Below the pieces are notes generated by a model that saw only the letters and a list, made by a program, of their open reading frames with translations, was not told where the DNA came from and made no database searches. DNA of 64,000 nucleotides, from assembly GCF_900115695.1 (NCBI RefSeq), contig NZ_FOXK01000002.1:310001-374000 (forward strand), written 5' to 3'. The first letter of the stretch is position 1, and the number at the start of each line of letters is the position of its first letter. The DNA is from Ectopseudomonas toyotomiensis. GTDB lineage: Bacteria > Pseudomonadota > Gammaproteobacteria > Pseudomonadales > Pseudomonadaceae. Made by a program: the position numbers and the translations under genes. This document shows, in pieces, positions 26,128-34,159 of the stretch.

Positions 26128-26182
26128 CGTGGGACTCTCGGGATTGGCCTTTCAGGTCGTTATCCAAAGGACGTGCCAGTTG

Positions 26183-26234
26183 ACGAAATATCGTTTTTTA
26201 AGGTGACGAAATCTCGTGAATAACGAGATTTCGT
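26183..26234. promoter_or_regulatory. Three dyad operator sites (putative CynF enhancer)
   Basis: ACGAAATATCGT (26183-26194), ACGAAATCTCGT (26206-26217) and ACGAGATTTCGT (26223-26234). Each has ACGA/TCGT dyad ends, and sites two and three form a perfect 12-base inverted repeat with a 5-base spacer. They lie 58-109 bases upstream of the -24 element, typical for a sigma54 activator UAS. Confidence 0.75.
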
Positions 26235-26263
26235 ATTTATTGATTTTGTTAAAAATTTATATT

Positions 26264-26276
26264 TTTCAATCGCTTA
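26264..26276. promoter_or_regulatory. Possible IHF site in the cyn promoter
   Basis: TTTCAATCGCTTA fits WATCAANNNNTTR with one mismatch, in an A/T-rich tract between the operator dyads and the -24/-12 promoter, where a bend is expected. Confidence 0.4.
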
Positions 26277-26291
26277 TTTATAGTTTTGAGC

Positions 26292-26308
26292 TGGTACAGC
26301 TCCTGCAA
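26292..26308 (+). promoter_or_regulatory. Sigma54 (-24/-12) promoter of the cyn operon
   Basis: TGGTACAGCTCCTGCAA has GG (26293-26294) and GC (26305-26306) separated by exactly ten bases, the invariant sigma54 feature. Start of transcription is expected near 26317, with a 5' leader of about 80 bases before the cynA ATG. Confidence 0.8.
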
Positions 26309-26395
26309 TAGCTGACATGAACCGGCCAGTAATGGCCCAGCCCAGTCAGCACCCGCCTCACCAATCTGGGGCAGGCCATCGCAGGAGTGATCACG

Positions 26396-27763
26396 ATGAG
26401 CGTCAACAGCCTGGACGATCCATTCAGCCCCGACAGCGAACTTTCCCATGCCGCCGGGTGCGCCTGCCAACGTTGCACGCCGAGTGCCGCTGCGCTGCCC
26501 GATGACCGCGAGGCCATGCTAGATCGTGCCGTGGAGAACGCCATCGTGCGCGGCGTGTTCGGTCACAATGATTTCTCCCGGCGCAGTTTCATGGGGATGA
26601 TCGGGGGCGGTGTCGCGGCGGCGATTCTGGGCAGCTTGATCCCGCTGGATGCGGTCAAGGCGGCGGTCAAGGACAGCCTTGGTCCGCTGGAGAAGTCCAA
26701 GCTGAAGATCGGCTTCGTGCCCATCACCTGCGCCACGCCGATCATCATGGCCGAGCCGATGGGCTTCTACGCCAAGTACGGGCTGGAAGTGGAAACGGTG
26801 AAGACCGCTGGCTGGGCGGTGGCGCGCGACAAGTCGCTGGCCGGTGAATACGACGCCTCGCACATGCTTTCGCCGATGCCGCTTGCCATCAGCCTGGGGC
26901 TGGGCTCGACGCAGACGCCCTTCGTCATGCCGGCGCTGGAAAACGTCAACGGCCAGGCCATCGTGCTTGGCATGCAGCACCAGGACAAGCGCGATCCGAA
27001 ACTGTGGAAGGGCATGCGCTTCGGTGTGCCGTTCGAATACTCGATGCACAACTTCCTGTTGCGTTATTACGTCGCCGAGCATGGCCTGGACCCGGATCGC
27101 GACATCCAGATTCGCGTGGTGCCGCCACCGGAGATGGTTGCCAACCTGCGTGCCGGCAACCTCGATGGTTTCCTCTCGCCGGACCCGTTCAACCAGCGCG
27201 CGGTGTGGGAGAAGGTCGGCTTCATCCACCTGCTGACCAAGGAGTTGTGGCCGGGCCATCCGTGCTGCGCCTTCGCCTGCAGCCAGCGCTTCGCCAGCGA
27301 GAACCCCAATACCTATGGCGCGCTGCTGCATGCGCTGATCGATGCCACGCAGTATTCCTCCAAGGCCGAGAATCGCAAGGCGGTGGCCGAGGCGATCTCG
27401 ACCCGCAACTACCTCAACCAGCCGGTGCCGGTGGTGCAGCAGGTGCTCAGCGGGCGCTATGCCGACGGTCTGGGCAACATCTATGACGAGCCGCAGCGCA
27501 TCGACTTCGATCCGTTCCCGTGGCAGTCGATGGCCGTGTGGATCCTCACCCAGATGAAGCGTTGGGGCTATCTGCAGGGGGATGTCGACTATCGCTCCAT
27601 TGCCGAGCGGGTGTTCCTCGCGGCTGACGCCGGCAAGGTCATGAAAGAACTTGGCCTGCCGGTACCGGCCGACGCCTACAAATCCTTCAGCGTGATGGGC
27701 AAACCCTTCGACCCGGCCGATCCGGACGGTTACCTGGCCAGCTTCGCCATGCGGAGGTCGTGA
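26396..27763 (+). CDS. cynA: Cyanate ABC transporter substrate-binding protein (NrtA/CmpA family)
   Basis: Periplasmic binding component of 455 residues, family of nitrate, bicarbonate and cyanate receptors. I chose the ATG at 26396 because AGGAG (26383-26387) is well spaced; a GTG at 26387 is too close. A Tat signal (DFSRRSFMGMIGGG, RR at 62-63) is preceded by an unusually long 60-residue n-region containing CACQRC (C22, C24, C27). The mature part starts KLKIGFVPITCATPIIMAEP and is typical of NrtA-like proteins. Cyanate specificity is inferred from the linked cyanase. Confidence 0.87.
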   Translation: MSVNSLDDPFSPDSELSHAAGCACQRCTPSAAALPDDREAMLDRAVENAIVRGVFGHNDFSRRSFMGMIGGGVAAAILGSLIPLDAVKAAVKDSLGPLEKSKLKIGFVPITCATPIIMAEPMGFYAKYGLEVETVKTAGWAVARDKSLAGEYDASHMLSPMPLAISLGLGSTQTPFVMPALENVNGQAIVLGMQHQDKRDPKLWKGMRFGVPFEYSMHNFLLRYYVAEHGLDPDRDIQIRVVPPPEMVANLRAGNLDGFLSPDPFNQRAVWEKVGFIHLLTKELWPGHPCCAFACSQRFASENPNTYGALLHALIDATQYSSKAENRKAVAEAISTRNYLNQPVPVVQQVLSGRYADGLGNIYDEPQRIDFDPFPWQSMAVWILTQMKRWGYLQGDVDYRSIAERVFLAADAGKVMKELGLPVPADAYKSFSVMGKPFDPADPDGYLASFAMRRS

Positions 27764-28599
27764 TGAAAGCGTCCATTTCCCTGCGCGCGGCGATTCTTTC
27801 CGTTGTGCTGCTGGTTCTGCTGCTGGTGGTCTGGGAGGTGCTCTGCCGCGTGCCCGCAAGCGCCGCAGTCAGTGCTGATGACGAATACGCCCTGCTCATG
27901 GGCGAGGCCGAGCAGGAGGCCCGCGTGCCGCCGCCCTCGGTGGTGCTGGCGCATGCCTACGCCGAACTGAGCCAGCCGTTCTATGACAACGGACCCAACG
28001 ACAAGGGAATCGGTATCCAGCTCGCGCACTCGCTGTACCGGGTGCTGACCGGCTACCTGCTGGCGGCGCTGGTGGCGATCCCTATCGGTTTCGTCATCGG
28101 CATGTCGCCGCTGATGTACCGCGCGCTCAACCCCTTCATCCAGATTCTGCGGCCGATCTCGCCGCTGGCCTGGATGCCGTTGGCGCTGTTCGTGATCAAG
28201 GACTCGCAGACCTCGGCGATCTTCGTGATCTTCATCTGCTCGGTGTGGCCGATGCTGCTCAACACCGCCTTCGGGGTGGCGGGTGTGCGTCGCGACTGGA
28301 TCAACGTCGCCCGTACTCATGAGCTGAGCCCGCTGCGTACGGCGTTCAGCGTGATCCTGCCTGCGGCGATGCCGACCATCCTTACCGGCATGCGTATCTC
28401 GGTGGGCATCGCCTGGCTGGTGATCGTTGCCGCCGAGATGCTCGTCGGTGGCACCGGCATTGGCTACTACGTGTGGAACGAGTGGAACAACCTCAACCTG
28501 GCCAGCGTGATCTTCTCGATTCTGATGATCGGCGTGGTCGGCATGCTGCTCGACCTTCTGCTGGGCAGCGTCGCCCGTCTCGTCAGCTACCAGGAGTGA
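27763..28599 (+). CDS. cynB: Cyanate ABC transporter permease
   Basis: Inner-membrane permease of the BPD_transp_1 type (NrtB/SsuC family), 278 residues. A first helix (about 9-29) is followed by a periplasmic segment (DEYALLMGEAEQEARVPPPS) and further helices. The EAA-like loop reads VARTHELSPLRTAFSVILPAAMPTI. The start overlaps the cynA stop by one base, and cynD follows after four bases. Confidence 0.88.
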   Translation: MKASISLRAAILSVVLLVLLLVVWEVLCRVPASAAVSADDEYALLMGEAEQEARVPPPSVVLAHAYAELSQPFYDNGPNDKGIGIQLAHSLYRVLTGYLLAALVAIPIGFVIGMSPLMYRALNPFIQILRPISPLAWMPLALFVIKDSQTSAIFVIFICSVWPMLLNTAFGVAGVRRDWINVARTHELSPLRTAFSVILPAAMPTILTGMRISVGIAWLVIVAAEMLVGGTGIGYYVWNEWNNLNLASVIFSILMIGVVGMLLDLLLGSVARLVSYQE

Positions 28600-28603
28600 T
28601 GTC

Positions 28604-29512
28604 ATGTCCCGCTATTTTCTCGATGCCCGCCGCCTGGCCAAACGCTTCCCGCAACCCGGCAGCGAGCCGCTGACGGTCTTCGAAGACGTCAGCTTCGGTC
28701 TCGACCAGGGCGAGTTCGTCTGCATCATCGGTCACTCCGGCTGTGGCAAATCGACCATCCTCAACGCCCTGGCCGGGCTCGACAGTTTCAGCGAGGGCAC
28801 ACTGGAGATGGCCGGCAAGGAGGTCGCCGGGCCCAGCCTCGAGCGCGGCGTGGTGTTCCAGAATTACAGCCTGCTGCCCTGGCTCAGCGCGCTGGAGAAC
28901 GTCGAGTTCGGTGTACGCGCGCGTTTCCCGCAGTGGTCGAAGGAACAGCGCCGTGCGCACAGCCGCAAGTACCTGGAAATGGTCGGCCTGGGTGGCTCCG
29001 AGGCGCGCAAGCCGGCGCAGCTGTCCGGCGGCATGCGCCAGCGCGTGAGCATCGCCCGCGCCTTCGCCACCCAGCCGCAGTTGCTGCTGCTCGATGAGCC
29101 CTTCGGTGCGCTGGACGCCCTGACCCGCGGGGTGATCCAGGACGAACTGATCAAGATCTGGAGCGCCACCAAGCAGACGGTGTTCATGATCACTCATGAC
29201 GTCGACGAGGCGATCCTGCTTTCGGACCGCATCCTGCTGATGACCAACGGCCCGCAGGCGCGCATCGCCGAGTCGGTACGTATCGACCTGCCACGGCCGC
29301 GCCAGCGCGACCAGGTGATTCACCACCCGGCGTACTACCGCATCCGCAATCATCTCGTGGACTTCCTGGTGAACCGCTCGCATGAGCTGCGCGGCCGCAC
29401 CGTGGCCGACGAGCAAGGCTTTCCGCCCGAAATCAACCCTGCCCTGGACGAGCCGGCAGCGGCCGCCAGGGTCGTACCTCTGACCCCTGTGAAGGAGTTT
29501 CACCATGGATAA
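28604..29512 (+). CDS. cynD: Cyanate ABC transporter ATP-binding protein
   Basis: Nitrate/sulfonate-class ABC ATPase, 302 residues. Walker A is GHSGCGKST (43-51), Q-loop VVFQNYSLLPWLS, signature LSGGMRQRVSIARA, Walker B LLLLDEPFGALD and switch MITHDVDEA. A C-terminal tail of about 60 residues follows the core. The end overlaps the cynS start by eight bases, so the transporter and the enzyme are translationally linked. Confidence 0.9.
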   Translation: MSRYFLDARRLAKRFPQPGSEPLTVFEDVSFGLDQGEFVCIIGHSGCGKSTILNALAGLDSFSEGTLEMAGKEVAGPSLERGVVFQNYSLLPWLSALENVEFGVRARFPQWSKEQRRAHSRKYLEMVGLGGSEARKPAQLSGGMRQRVSIARAFATQPQLLLLDEPFGALDALTRGVIQDELIKIWSATKQTVFMITHDVDEAILLSDRILLMTNGPQARIAESVRIDLPRPRQRDQVIHHPAYYRIRNHLVDFLVNRSHELRGRTVADEQGFPPEINPALDEPAAAARVVPLTPVKEFHHG

Positions 29513-29945
29513 GCAACAGATGCGCACCACCATCATCGACGCGAAGGCGCGCCTGGGCCTGGACTGGGCCGCACTTGGCCAGGGCATCGGCATGTCGCCG
29601 GTGTGGACGACGTCGGCCTGCCTGGGCATGAACAGCATGCCCAAGGCGCAGGCCGACGCCCTGTGCGAGATGCTCGAATTGCCGGCGGAGGTCTCCACCG
29701 CGCTGCAGGCCTTCCCGCACAAGCACTGGGACAAAGCCATCCCCACCGACCCGTTGATCTATCGCTTCTACGAGATGATCAACGTCTATGGCGAGACCAT
29801 CAAGGAACTGATCCACGAGGAGTTCGGCGACGGCATCATGAGCGCCATCGACTTCAGCATGGACATTTCGCGCGTCGCCGACCCCAAGGGCGACCGCGTG
29901 CAGATCGTGCTCAACGGCAAGTTCCTGCCCTACCGCAGCTGGTAA
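29505..29945 (+). CDS. cynS: Cyanate hydratase (cyanase)
   Basis: Cytoplasmic enzyme converting cyanate plus bicarbonate into ammonia and two CO2. It has 146 residues (E. coli 156), N-terminal helical domain plus the diagnostic C-terminal dimer domain. Catalytic residues equivalent to E. coli Arg96, Glu99 and Ser122 are Arg87 and Glu90 (YRFYEM) and Ser113 (GDGIMSAIDF). It is last in the cynABDS operon. The ammonia can be fixed by glutamine synthetase and the adjacent GltBD. Confidence 0.97.
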   Translation: MDKQQMRTTIIDAKARLGLDWAALGQGIGMSPVWTTSACLGMNSMPKAQADALCEMLELPAEVSTALQAFPHKHWDKAIPTDPLIYRFYEMINVYGETIKELIHEEFGDGIMSAIDFSMDISRVADPKGDRVQIVLNGKFLPYRSW

Positions 29946-29972
29946 ATCGTCGCGGCATATCGTCGCGATGGA

Positions 29973-30002
29973 CAAAAGGCACGGCACCCGCCGTGCCTTT
30001 TG
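29973..30002 (+). terminator. Intrinsic terminator of the cyn operon
   Basis: CAAAAGGCACGGC, loop ACCC, GCCGTGCCTTTTG: a 13-base perfect stem followed by TTTTG. It separates cynS from hemE. Confidence 0.92.
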
Positions 30003-30048
30003 TTTTGCGCTCTGCGAAAATGCCCGCACTTTTTTCTAGGACTCTGCC

Positions 30049-31116
30049 ATGACCGCCCTGAAGAACGACCGTTTCCTTCGTGCCCTGCTCAAGCAACCCG
30101 TGGATGTCACGCCGATCTGGATGATGCGCCAGGCCGGTCGCTATCTGCCGGAATACCGCGCGACCCGGGCCAAGGCCGGCGACTTCGTGAGCCTGATGAA
30201 GAACCCGGAACTGGCCTGTGAGGTCACCATCCAGCCGCTGGATCGCTACCCGCAACTGGATGCGGCGATCCTGTTCTCCGACATCCTCACCATCCCCGAT
30301 GCCATGGGCCAAGGCCTGTACTTCGAGACCGGCGAAGGCCCGCGTTTCAAGAAGGTGATCAGCAGCCTCGCTGACATCGAGGCACTGCCAGTGACGGATG
30401 CCGAGAAAGATCTGGGTTACGTGATGGACGCCGTGCGTACCATCCGTCGCGAACTCAATGGCCGCGTGCCGCTGATCGGCTTCTCCGGCAGCCCGTGGAC
30501 GCTGGCCACCTACATGGTCGAAGGCGGCTCGTCGAAGGACTTCCGCAAGACCAAGGCCATGCTCTACGACAATCCGCAGGCCTTGCACGCGCTGCTCGAC
30601 AAGCTGGCGCAGTCGGTCACCGCTTATCTGAACGGGCAGATCCTGGCGGGTGCGCAGGCGGTACAGATCTTCGACTCCTGGGGCGGCGCGCTGTCGGCAG
30701 CGGCCTATCAGGAATTCTCCCTGGCCTATATGAAGAAGATCGTCGATGGTCTGATCCGCGAGCATGACGGCCGTCGTGTGCCGGTGATCCTGTTCACCAA
30801 GGGCGGTGGCCTGTGGCTGGAATCCCTGGCGGACACCGGCGCAGAAGCGCTGGGTCTGGACTGGACGTGCGACATCGGCAGCGCGCGTGCCCGTGTCGGT
30901 GCCAAGGTCGCCCTGCAGGGCAACATGGACCCGGCGGTTCTCTATGCCAAACCGGCGGCGATCCGTGCCGAGGTGGCGCGCATCCTGGCCGCCTACGGCG
31001 CTGGCAGTGGCCATGTCTTCAACCTTGGTCACGGCATCACCCCTGAGGTCGACCCGGCTCATGCAGGCGCCTTCTTCGAGGCCGTACACGAGTTGTCGGC
31101 GCAGTATCACCAGTAA
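30049..31116 (+). CDS. hemE: Uroporphyrinogen decarboxylase
   Basis: Decarboxylates the four acetate groups of uroporphyrinogen III to coproporphyrinogen III in haem synthesis, cytoplasmic. It has 355 residues. The N-terminal signature [16 protein letters not shown] and the second signature [17 protein letters not shown] are present, with the C-terminal [13 protein letters not shown]. In P. aeruginosa hemE follows gltD directly (recalled), so the cyn genes are an insertion here. Confidence 0.97.
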   Translation: MTALKNDRFLRALLKQPVDVTPIWMMRQAGRYLPEYRATRAKAGDFVSLMKNPELACEVTIQPLDRYPQLDAAILFSDILTIPDAMGQGLYFETGEGPRFKKVISSLADIEALPVTDAEKDLGYVMDAVRTIRRELNGRVPLIGFSGSPWTLATYMVEGGSSKDFRKTKAMLYDNPQALHALLDKLAQSVTAYLNGQILAGAQAVQIFDSWGGALSAAAYQEFSLAYMKKIVDGLIREHDGRRVPVILFTKGGGLWLESLADTGAEALGLDWTCDIGSARARVGAKVALQGNMDPAVLYAKPAAIRAEVARILAAYGAGSGHVFNLGHGITPEVDPAHAGAFFEAVHELSAQYHQ

Positions 31117-31129
31117 GTCGATGCCGGGT

Positions 31130-31151
31130 GGCCAGGCCTGTGCGCCTGGCC
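31130..31151. other. Stem-loop between convergent hemE and DUF2141 gene
   Basis: GGCCAGGC, loop CTGTGC, GCCTGGCC: perfect 8-base stem. There is no T-tract on either side, so a terminator role is uncertain. Confidence 0.45.
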
Positions 31152-31152
31152 G

Positions 31153-31635
31153 CTAGCGATCCCCTGCGCGTGGCGCCACGGGTGCCAGACGCTCCTTCTT
31201 TGGGCGCGGTGAAATCAGTCGCACACTGATCACGCTGTCTGTATCGCTGTGCTCGAACAGGCTTTCACTGGGTGTGGGTTTGCCGCCGAAGAGCGACGGA
31301 TTGCCGGAGAAACCCACTGGCTCCAGCGGAATGCCACGCGGGCTGAGATCCAGCTGACCATTGCCGTTGCTGTCCTGAAACACCTGCACGGCATAGCGGC
31401 CGGGGGGAAGGTCGTTCAGGCGCAGCGGTGTTTCTGCGCTGTGCAGTTCGCGCAGGCTGGGCTGCCAGTCCTGTTGGTCTGCTGGCACCAGCGCCAGATA
31501 GAGGTTTGCCTGATCCTGCTTGCCTTCCACTTCGATCAGCAGGTCGCCCGCCTGGAGCGACTGGCAAACGAGTAGCGGAACCAATAGGCAGAGTTGGCGC
31601 AGGCAGGTTACGGTTTGAAGAAGGCTCTGTGGCAT
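31153..31635 (-). CDS. DUF2141 domain-containing secreted protein
   Basis: 160 residues with a signal peptide (hydrophobic core LCLLVPLLVCQSLQA). The mature part is a beta-sandwich DUF2141 protein with the typical LPPGRYAVQVFQDSNGNGQLD, a calcium-binding-like loop, and PVGFSGN. Function of the family is not established. It diverges from the DarA-like gene with 32 bases between starts, and converges on hemE. It is probably part of the conserved backbone and not of the pigment cluster. Confidence 0.8.
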   Translation of the reverse strand: MPQSLLQTVTCLRQLCLLVPLLVCQSLQAGDLLIEVEGKQDQANLYLALVPADQQDWQPSLRELHSAETPLRLNDLPPGRYAVQVFQDSNGNGQLDLSPRGIPLEPVGFSGNPSLFGGKPTPSESLFEHSDTDSVISVRLISPRPKKERLAPVAPRAGDR

Positions 31636-31667
31636 AATCCGGCCATTTTGCAGGGAATGCGCCGCGA

Positions 31668-32585
31668 ATGCGTCATGTTTTAGTCGTCCACTTTTCTCAG
31701 ACTGGCCAATTAGAGCGCTTGGTGCAATCGGTCTGCGCGCCGCTGCGCGAGTGCGACGACATCCAGGTGGATTTCCTGGCGCTGCAGCCGGCCCAACCTT
31801 TCCCCTTTCCCTGGCCCTTTCTCGGTTTCTTTCGCGTCTTCCCGGAAACCGTGCTGATGAAGCCGCAGCCGTTGCTGCCGCTGAGCGTGGACGCCGACAA
31901 GCGCTATGACCTGGTGATCCTGGCCTATCAGGTCTGGTTCCTCTCGCCCTCGCTGCCGTGCACCAGCTTTCTCGCCTCGCCTGAGGCGGCTCGCCTGCTT
32001 AAGGATACGCCGGTGGTCACGTTGATCGGTTGCCGCAACATGTGGCTAATGGCGCAGGAGAAGGTCAAGGCGCGCCTGAAGGCGCTGGGCGCGCGCCTAG
32101 TGGACAACATCGTGTTGACCGATGCCTGCGGTACGGCTGCCAGCTTCCTGGCCACGCCGCTGTGGATGTTCACCGGCCGGCAGAAGCCCTATAGCTGGGT
32201 ACCACGTGCCGGTATCGACGAACGGGAATTGGCGGCGGCTAGCCGCTTCGGCGACGCTATGGCACGCCGGCTGCTCGCTGACGAGCTGCCCATTGAAACA
32301 CCGATGCTCGCCGGCTTGGGCGCGGTGAAAGTGGATGAAAAACTGATCGCCAGCGAAAAAGTCGGTAATCGCAGCTTTACCTTGTGGAGCCGGCTGCTGT
32401 CGGCGCTCGGCCCGCAGCAGAGTCGTCGCCGTGGCGCCGGACTGGTGCTGTATATCGTATTTCTGATTTGCCTGATCCTGACCGTGGTACCGATCACGGC
32501 TGTTTTGAAAAAATTGCTGGCGCCGCTGTTCAAGGCGCGTATCCAGCGAGAGAAGGCCTACTTTGCCGGCCCATCCGGCGAGTGA
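31668..32585 (+). CDS. DarA-like dialkylresorcinol biosynthesis protein
   Basis: 305 residues with a flavodoxin-like N-terminus (VLVVHFSQTGQLERL) and a C-terminal hydrophobic helix (about 267-290, LVLYIVFLICLILTVVPITAVL) that should anchor it in the inner membrane. It resembles the family named dialkylresorcinol condensing enzyme DarA; in the Dar pathway DarB makes a cyclohexanedione and DarA is thought to aromatise it. It is followed after 19 bases by a DarB-like ketosynthase, which supports the pairing. The flavin and product are inferred. Confidence 0.75.
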   Translation: MRHVLVVHFSQTGQLERLVQSVCAPLRECDDIQVDFLALQPAQPFPFPWPFLGFFRVFPETVLMKPQPLLPLSVDADKRYDLVILAYQVWFLSPSLPCTSFLASPEAARLLKDTPVVTLIGCRNMWLMAQEKVKARLKALGARLVDNIVLTDACGTAASFLATPLWMFTGRQKPYSWVPRAGIDERELAAASRFGDAMARRLLADELPIETPMLAGLGAVKVDEKLIASEKVGNRSFTLWSRLLSALGPQQSRRRGAGLVLYIVFLICLILTVVPITAVLKKLLAPLFKARIQREKAYFAGPSGE

Positions 32586-32604
32586 AGTGACCCGAGGTAA
32601 GACC

Positions 32605-33762
32605 GTGGTAACCCCAGTATTCATCAACCGCATCAGCGCCTGCCTGCCGCACGAGCCCGTGGACAACGAGCAGATGGAGGCGTGCCTCGGTATGGTCGGT
32701 GGTAAGCCATCGCGCGCGCGCAAGCTGGTGCTGCACCGCAATGGCATCCAGCAGCGCCACTACGTGATCGACCCGAATACGGGCGAACCAAGCATGAGCA
32801 ACGCACAGCTCAGCGCCGAAGCCATTCGCGGCTTACAAGGTGACGGCTTCGAACTGAACCAGCTCGACTGCCTGGTGGCCAGCACATCATCGCCGGATCA
32901 GGTGATGCCGGGTCATGCCGTGATGGTGCATGGCGAACTGGGCAATCCCTCCTGTGAGGTGGCGACCACTGCCGGTATCTGCCTGTGCGGGATGACCGCG
33001 TTGAAATACGCCTGGATGAGCGTGGCCAGTGGCGAGAGCCGCACTGCCGTGGCCTGCGGTTCGGAGGTCGCCTCGACGCTGATGCAGGCGCGCAACTTCA
33101 ACGCCGAATACGAAAGCCGCGTCGACGAGTTGGAAAAGCACCCGGAGATCGCCTTCGAGAAGGACTTCCTGCGCTGGATGCTGTCCGATGGCGCAGGTGC
33201 CGTGCTCCTGCAGGATCGTCCGAATCAGAACGGCCTGAGCCTGCGCATCGACTGGCTGGATATCTACTCCTTCGCCGATCAGATGCCGCCCTGCATGTAT
33301 GCCGGTGCCGACATGCAGGACGACACCCTGCGCGGTTGGAGCCGTTACGACGCCGACGAGCGTGCCAAGCAGTCAGTGATGGCGATCAAGCAGAACGTCA
33401 AACTGCTCAACGAGAACATCGTCAAGTACACCGTGGAAGAGGCGCTGCGCCGCATCATGGCGCGGCGCGAGCTGCGCGTGGCAGACATCGACTGGTTCTT
33501 GCCGCACTACTCCTCGGAGTTCTTCCGCGAGCCGCTGGCCGTGGGTCTGGCCAATGTCGACTTGCCGATCCCGATGGAGCGCTGGTTCACCAACCTGACC
33601 AGCAAGGGCAATACCGGTGCGGCGTCGATCTTCATCATCCTCGAAGAACTGTTCAACGGTGGGCGCTTGCTGAGCGGCCAGCGGCTGCTCTGCTATGTGC
33701 CCGAGAGTGGGCGTTTCTCCAGTGCTTTCATGCACCTGACGGTGGTCGGCGATGAAGCTTGA
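32605..33762 (+). CDS. Beta-ketoacyl-ACP synthase III, DarB-like
   Basis: KAS III-type condensing enzyme of 385 residues. The GTG at 32605 has GAGGT six bases upstream; a GTG at 32587 is the alternative. The Cys-His-Asn triad is visible: Cys128 (GICLCGMTALKYA), His301 (FLPHYSSEF) and Asn336 (SKGNTGAAS). DarB/StlD-type enzymes condense two beta-ketoacyl units into a cyclohexanedione, the precursor of dialkylresorcinols. Coupling to DarA-like, BtrH-like and ACP genes suggests this role here; substrate chains are unknown. It overlaps the next gene by 11 bases. Confidence 0.8.
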   Translation: MVTPVFINRISACLPHEPVDNEQMEACLGMVGGKPSRARKLVLHRNGIQQRHYVIDPNTGEPSMSNAQLSAEAIRGLQGDGFELNQLDCLVASTSSPDQVMPGHAVMVHGELGNPSCEVATTAGICLCGMTALKYAWMSVASGESRTAVACGSEVASTLMQARNFNAEYESRVDELEKHPEIAFEKDFLRWMLSDGAGAVLLQDRPNQNGLSLRIDWLDIYSFADQMPPCMYAGADMQDDTLRGWSRYDADERAKQSVMAIKQNVKLLNENIVKYTVEEALRRIMARRELRVADIDWFLPHYSSEFFREPLAVGLANVDLPIPMERWFTNLTSKGNTGAASIFIILEELFNGGRLLSGQRLLCYVPESGRFSSAFMHLTVVGDEA

Positions 33763-34159
33763 CGAGGTTCCCCAGGATCACAGCTCAACCTATGGCGGCC
33801 ACAGCAAGCTGGTTTACGCCGTGGATGCCAGCGGTCATTACCAGGGCACCCAGAGCGATGGCTGGGAACCTGAGGCCTATTCCACGCTGCTCGCCGTCGC
33901 CGAGCTCGAAGCCCAGGAGGCCGAAGCCAGAGAGGGCTGGCAGCGCGGCGAACTGTCACCGCTGAAATGCCTGATGTACCGCTACCGCATGGACGAGCCC
34001 GCGCTGGCGCAGATCACCGGCCTGTGGCAATGGCGGGTGCGCCGCCACTTTCGCCCGCAAATATACCGCCGCTTGAGCACTTCGCTGCTGGCGCGCTACG
34101 CCGAGGCCTTTGGCCTGACCGTCGACGAGTTGCGTCGTTACCAGAGAGAGTTGCCATGA
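33752..34159 (+). CDS. Small HTH-like protein of the resorcinol-type gene set, unknown function
   Basis: 135 residues, not recognised. The N-terminal half is acidic and polar (YGGHSKLVYAVDASGHYQG, then a Glu/Ala-rich helix). The C-terminal half, LAQITGLWQWRVRRHFRP then LLARYAEAFGLTVDELRRY, has the spacing of a Cro/C1-like helix-turn-helix and is strongly basic. It overlaps the DarB-like gene by 11 bases and the BtrH-like gene by four, so it is made with them. It could be a regulator or a pathway accessory protein. Confidence 0.6.
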   Translation: MKLDEVPQDHSSTYGGHSKLVYAVDASGHYQGTQSDGWEPEAYSTLLAVAELEAQEAEAREGWQRGELSPLKCLMYRYRMDEPALAQITGLWQWRVRRHFRPQIYRRLSTSLLARYAEAFGLTVDELRRYQRELP

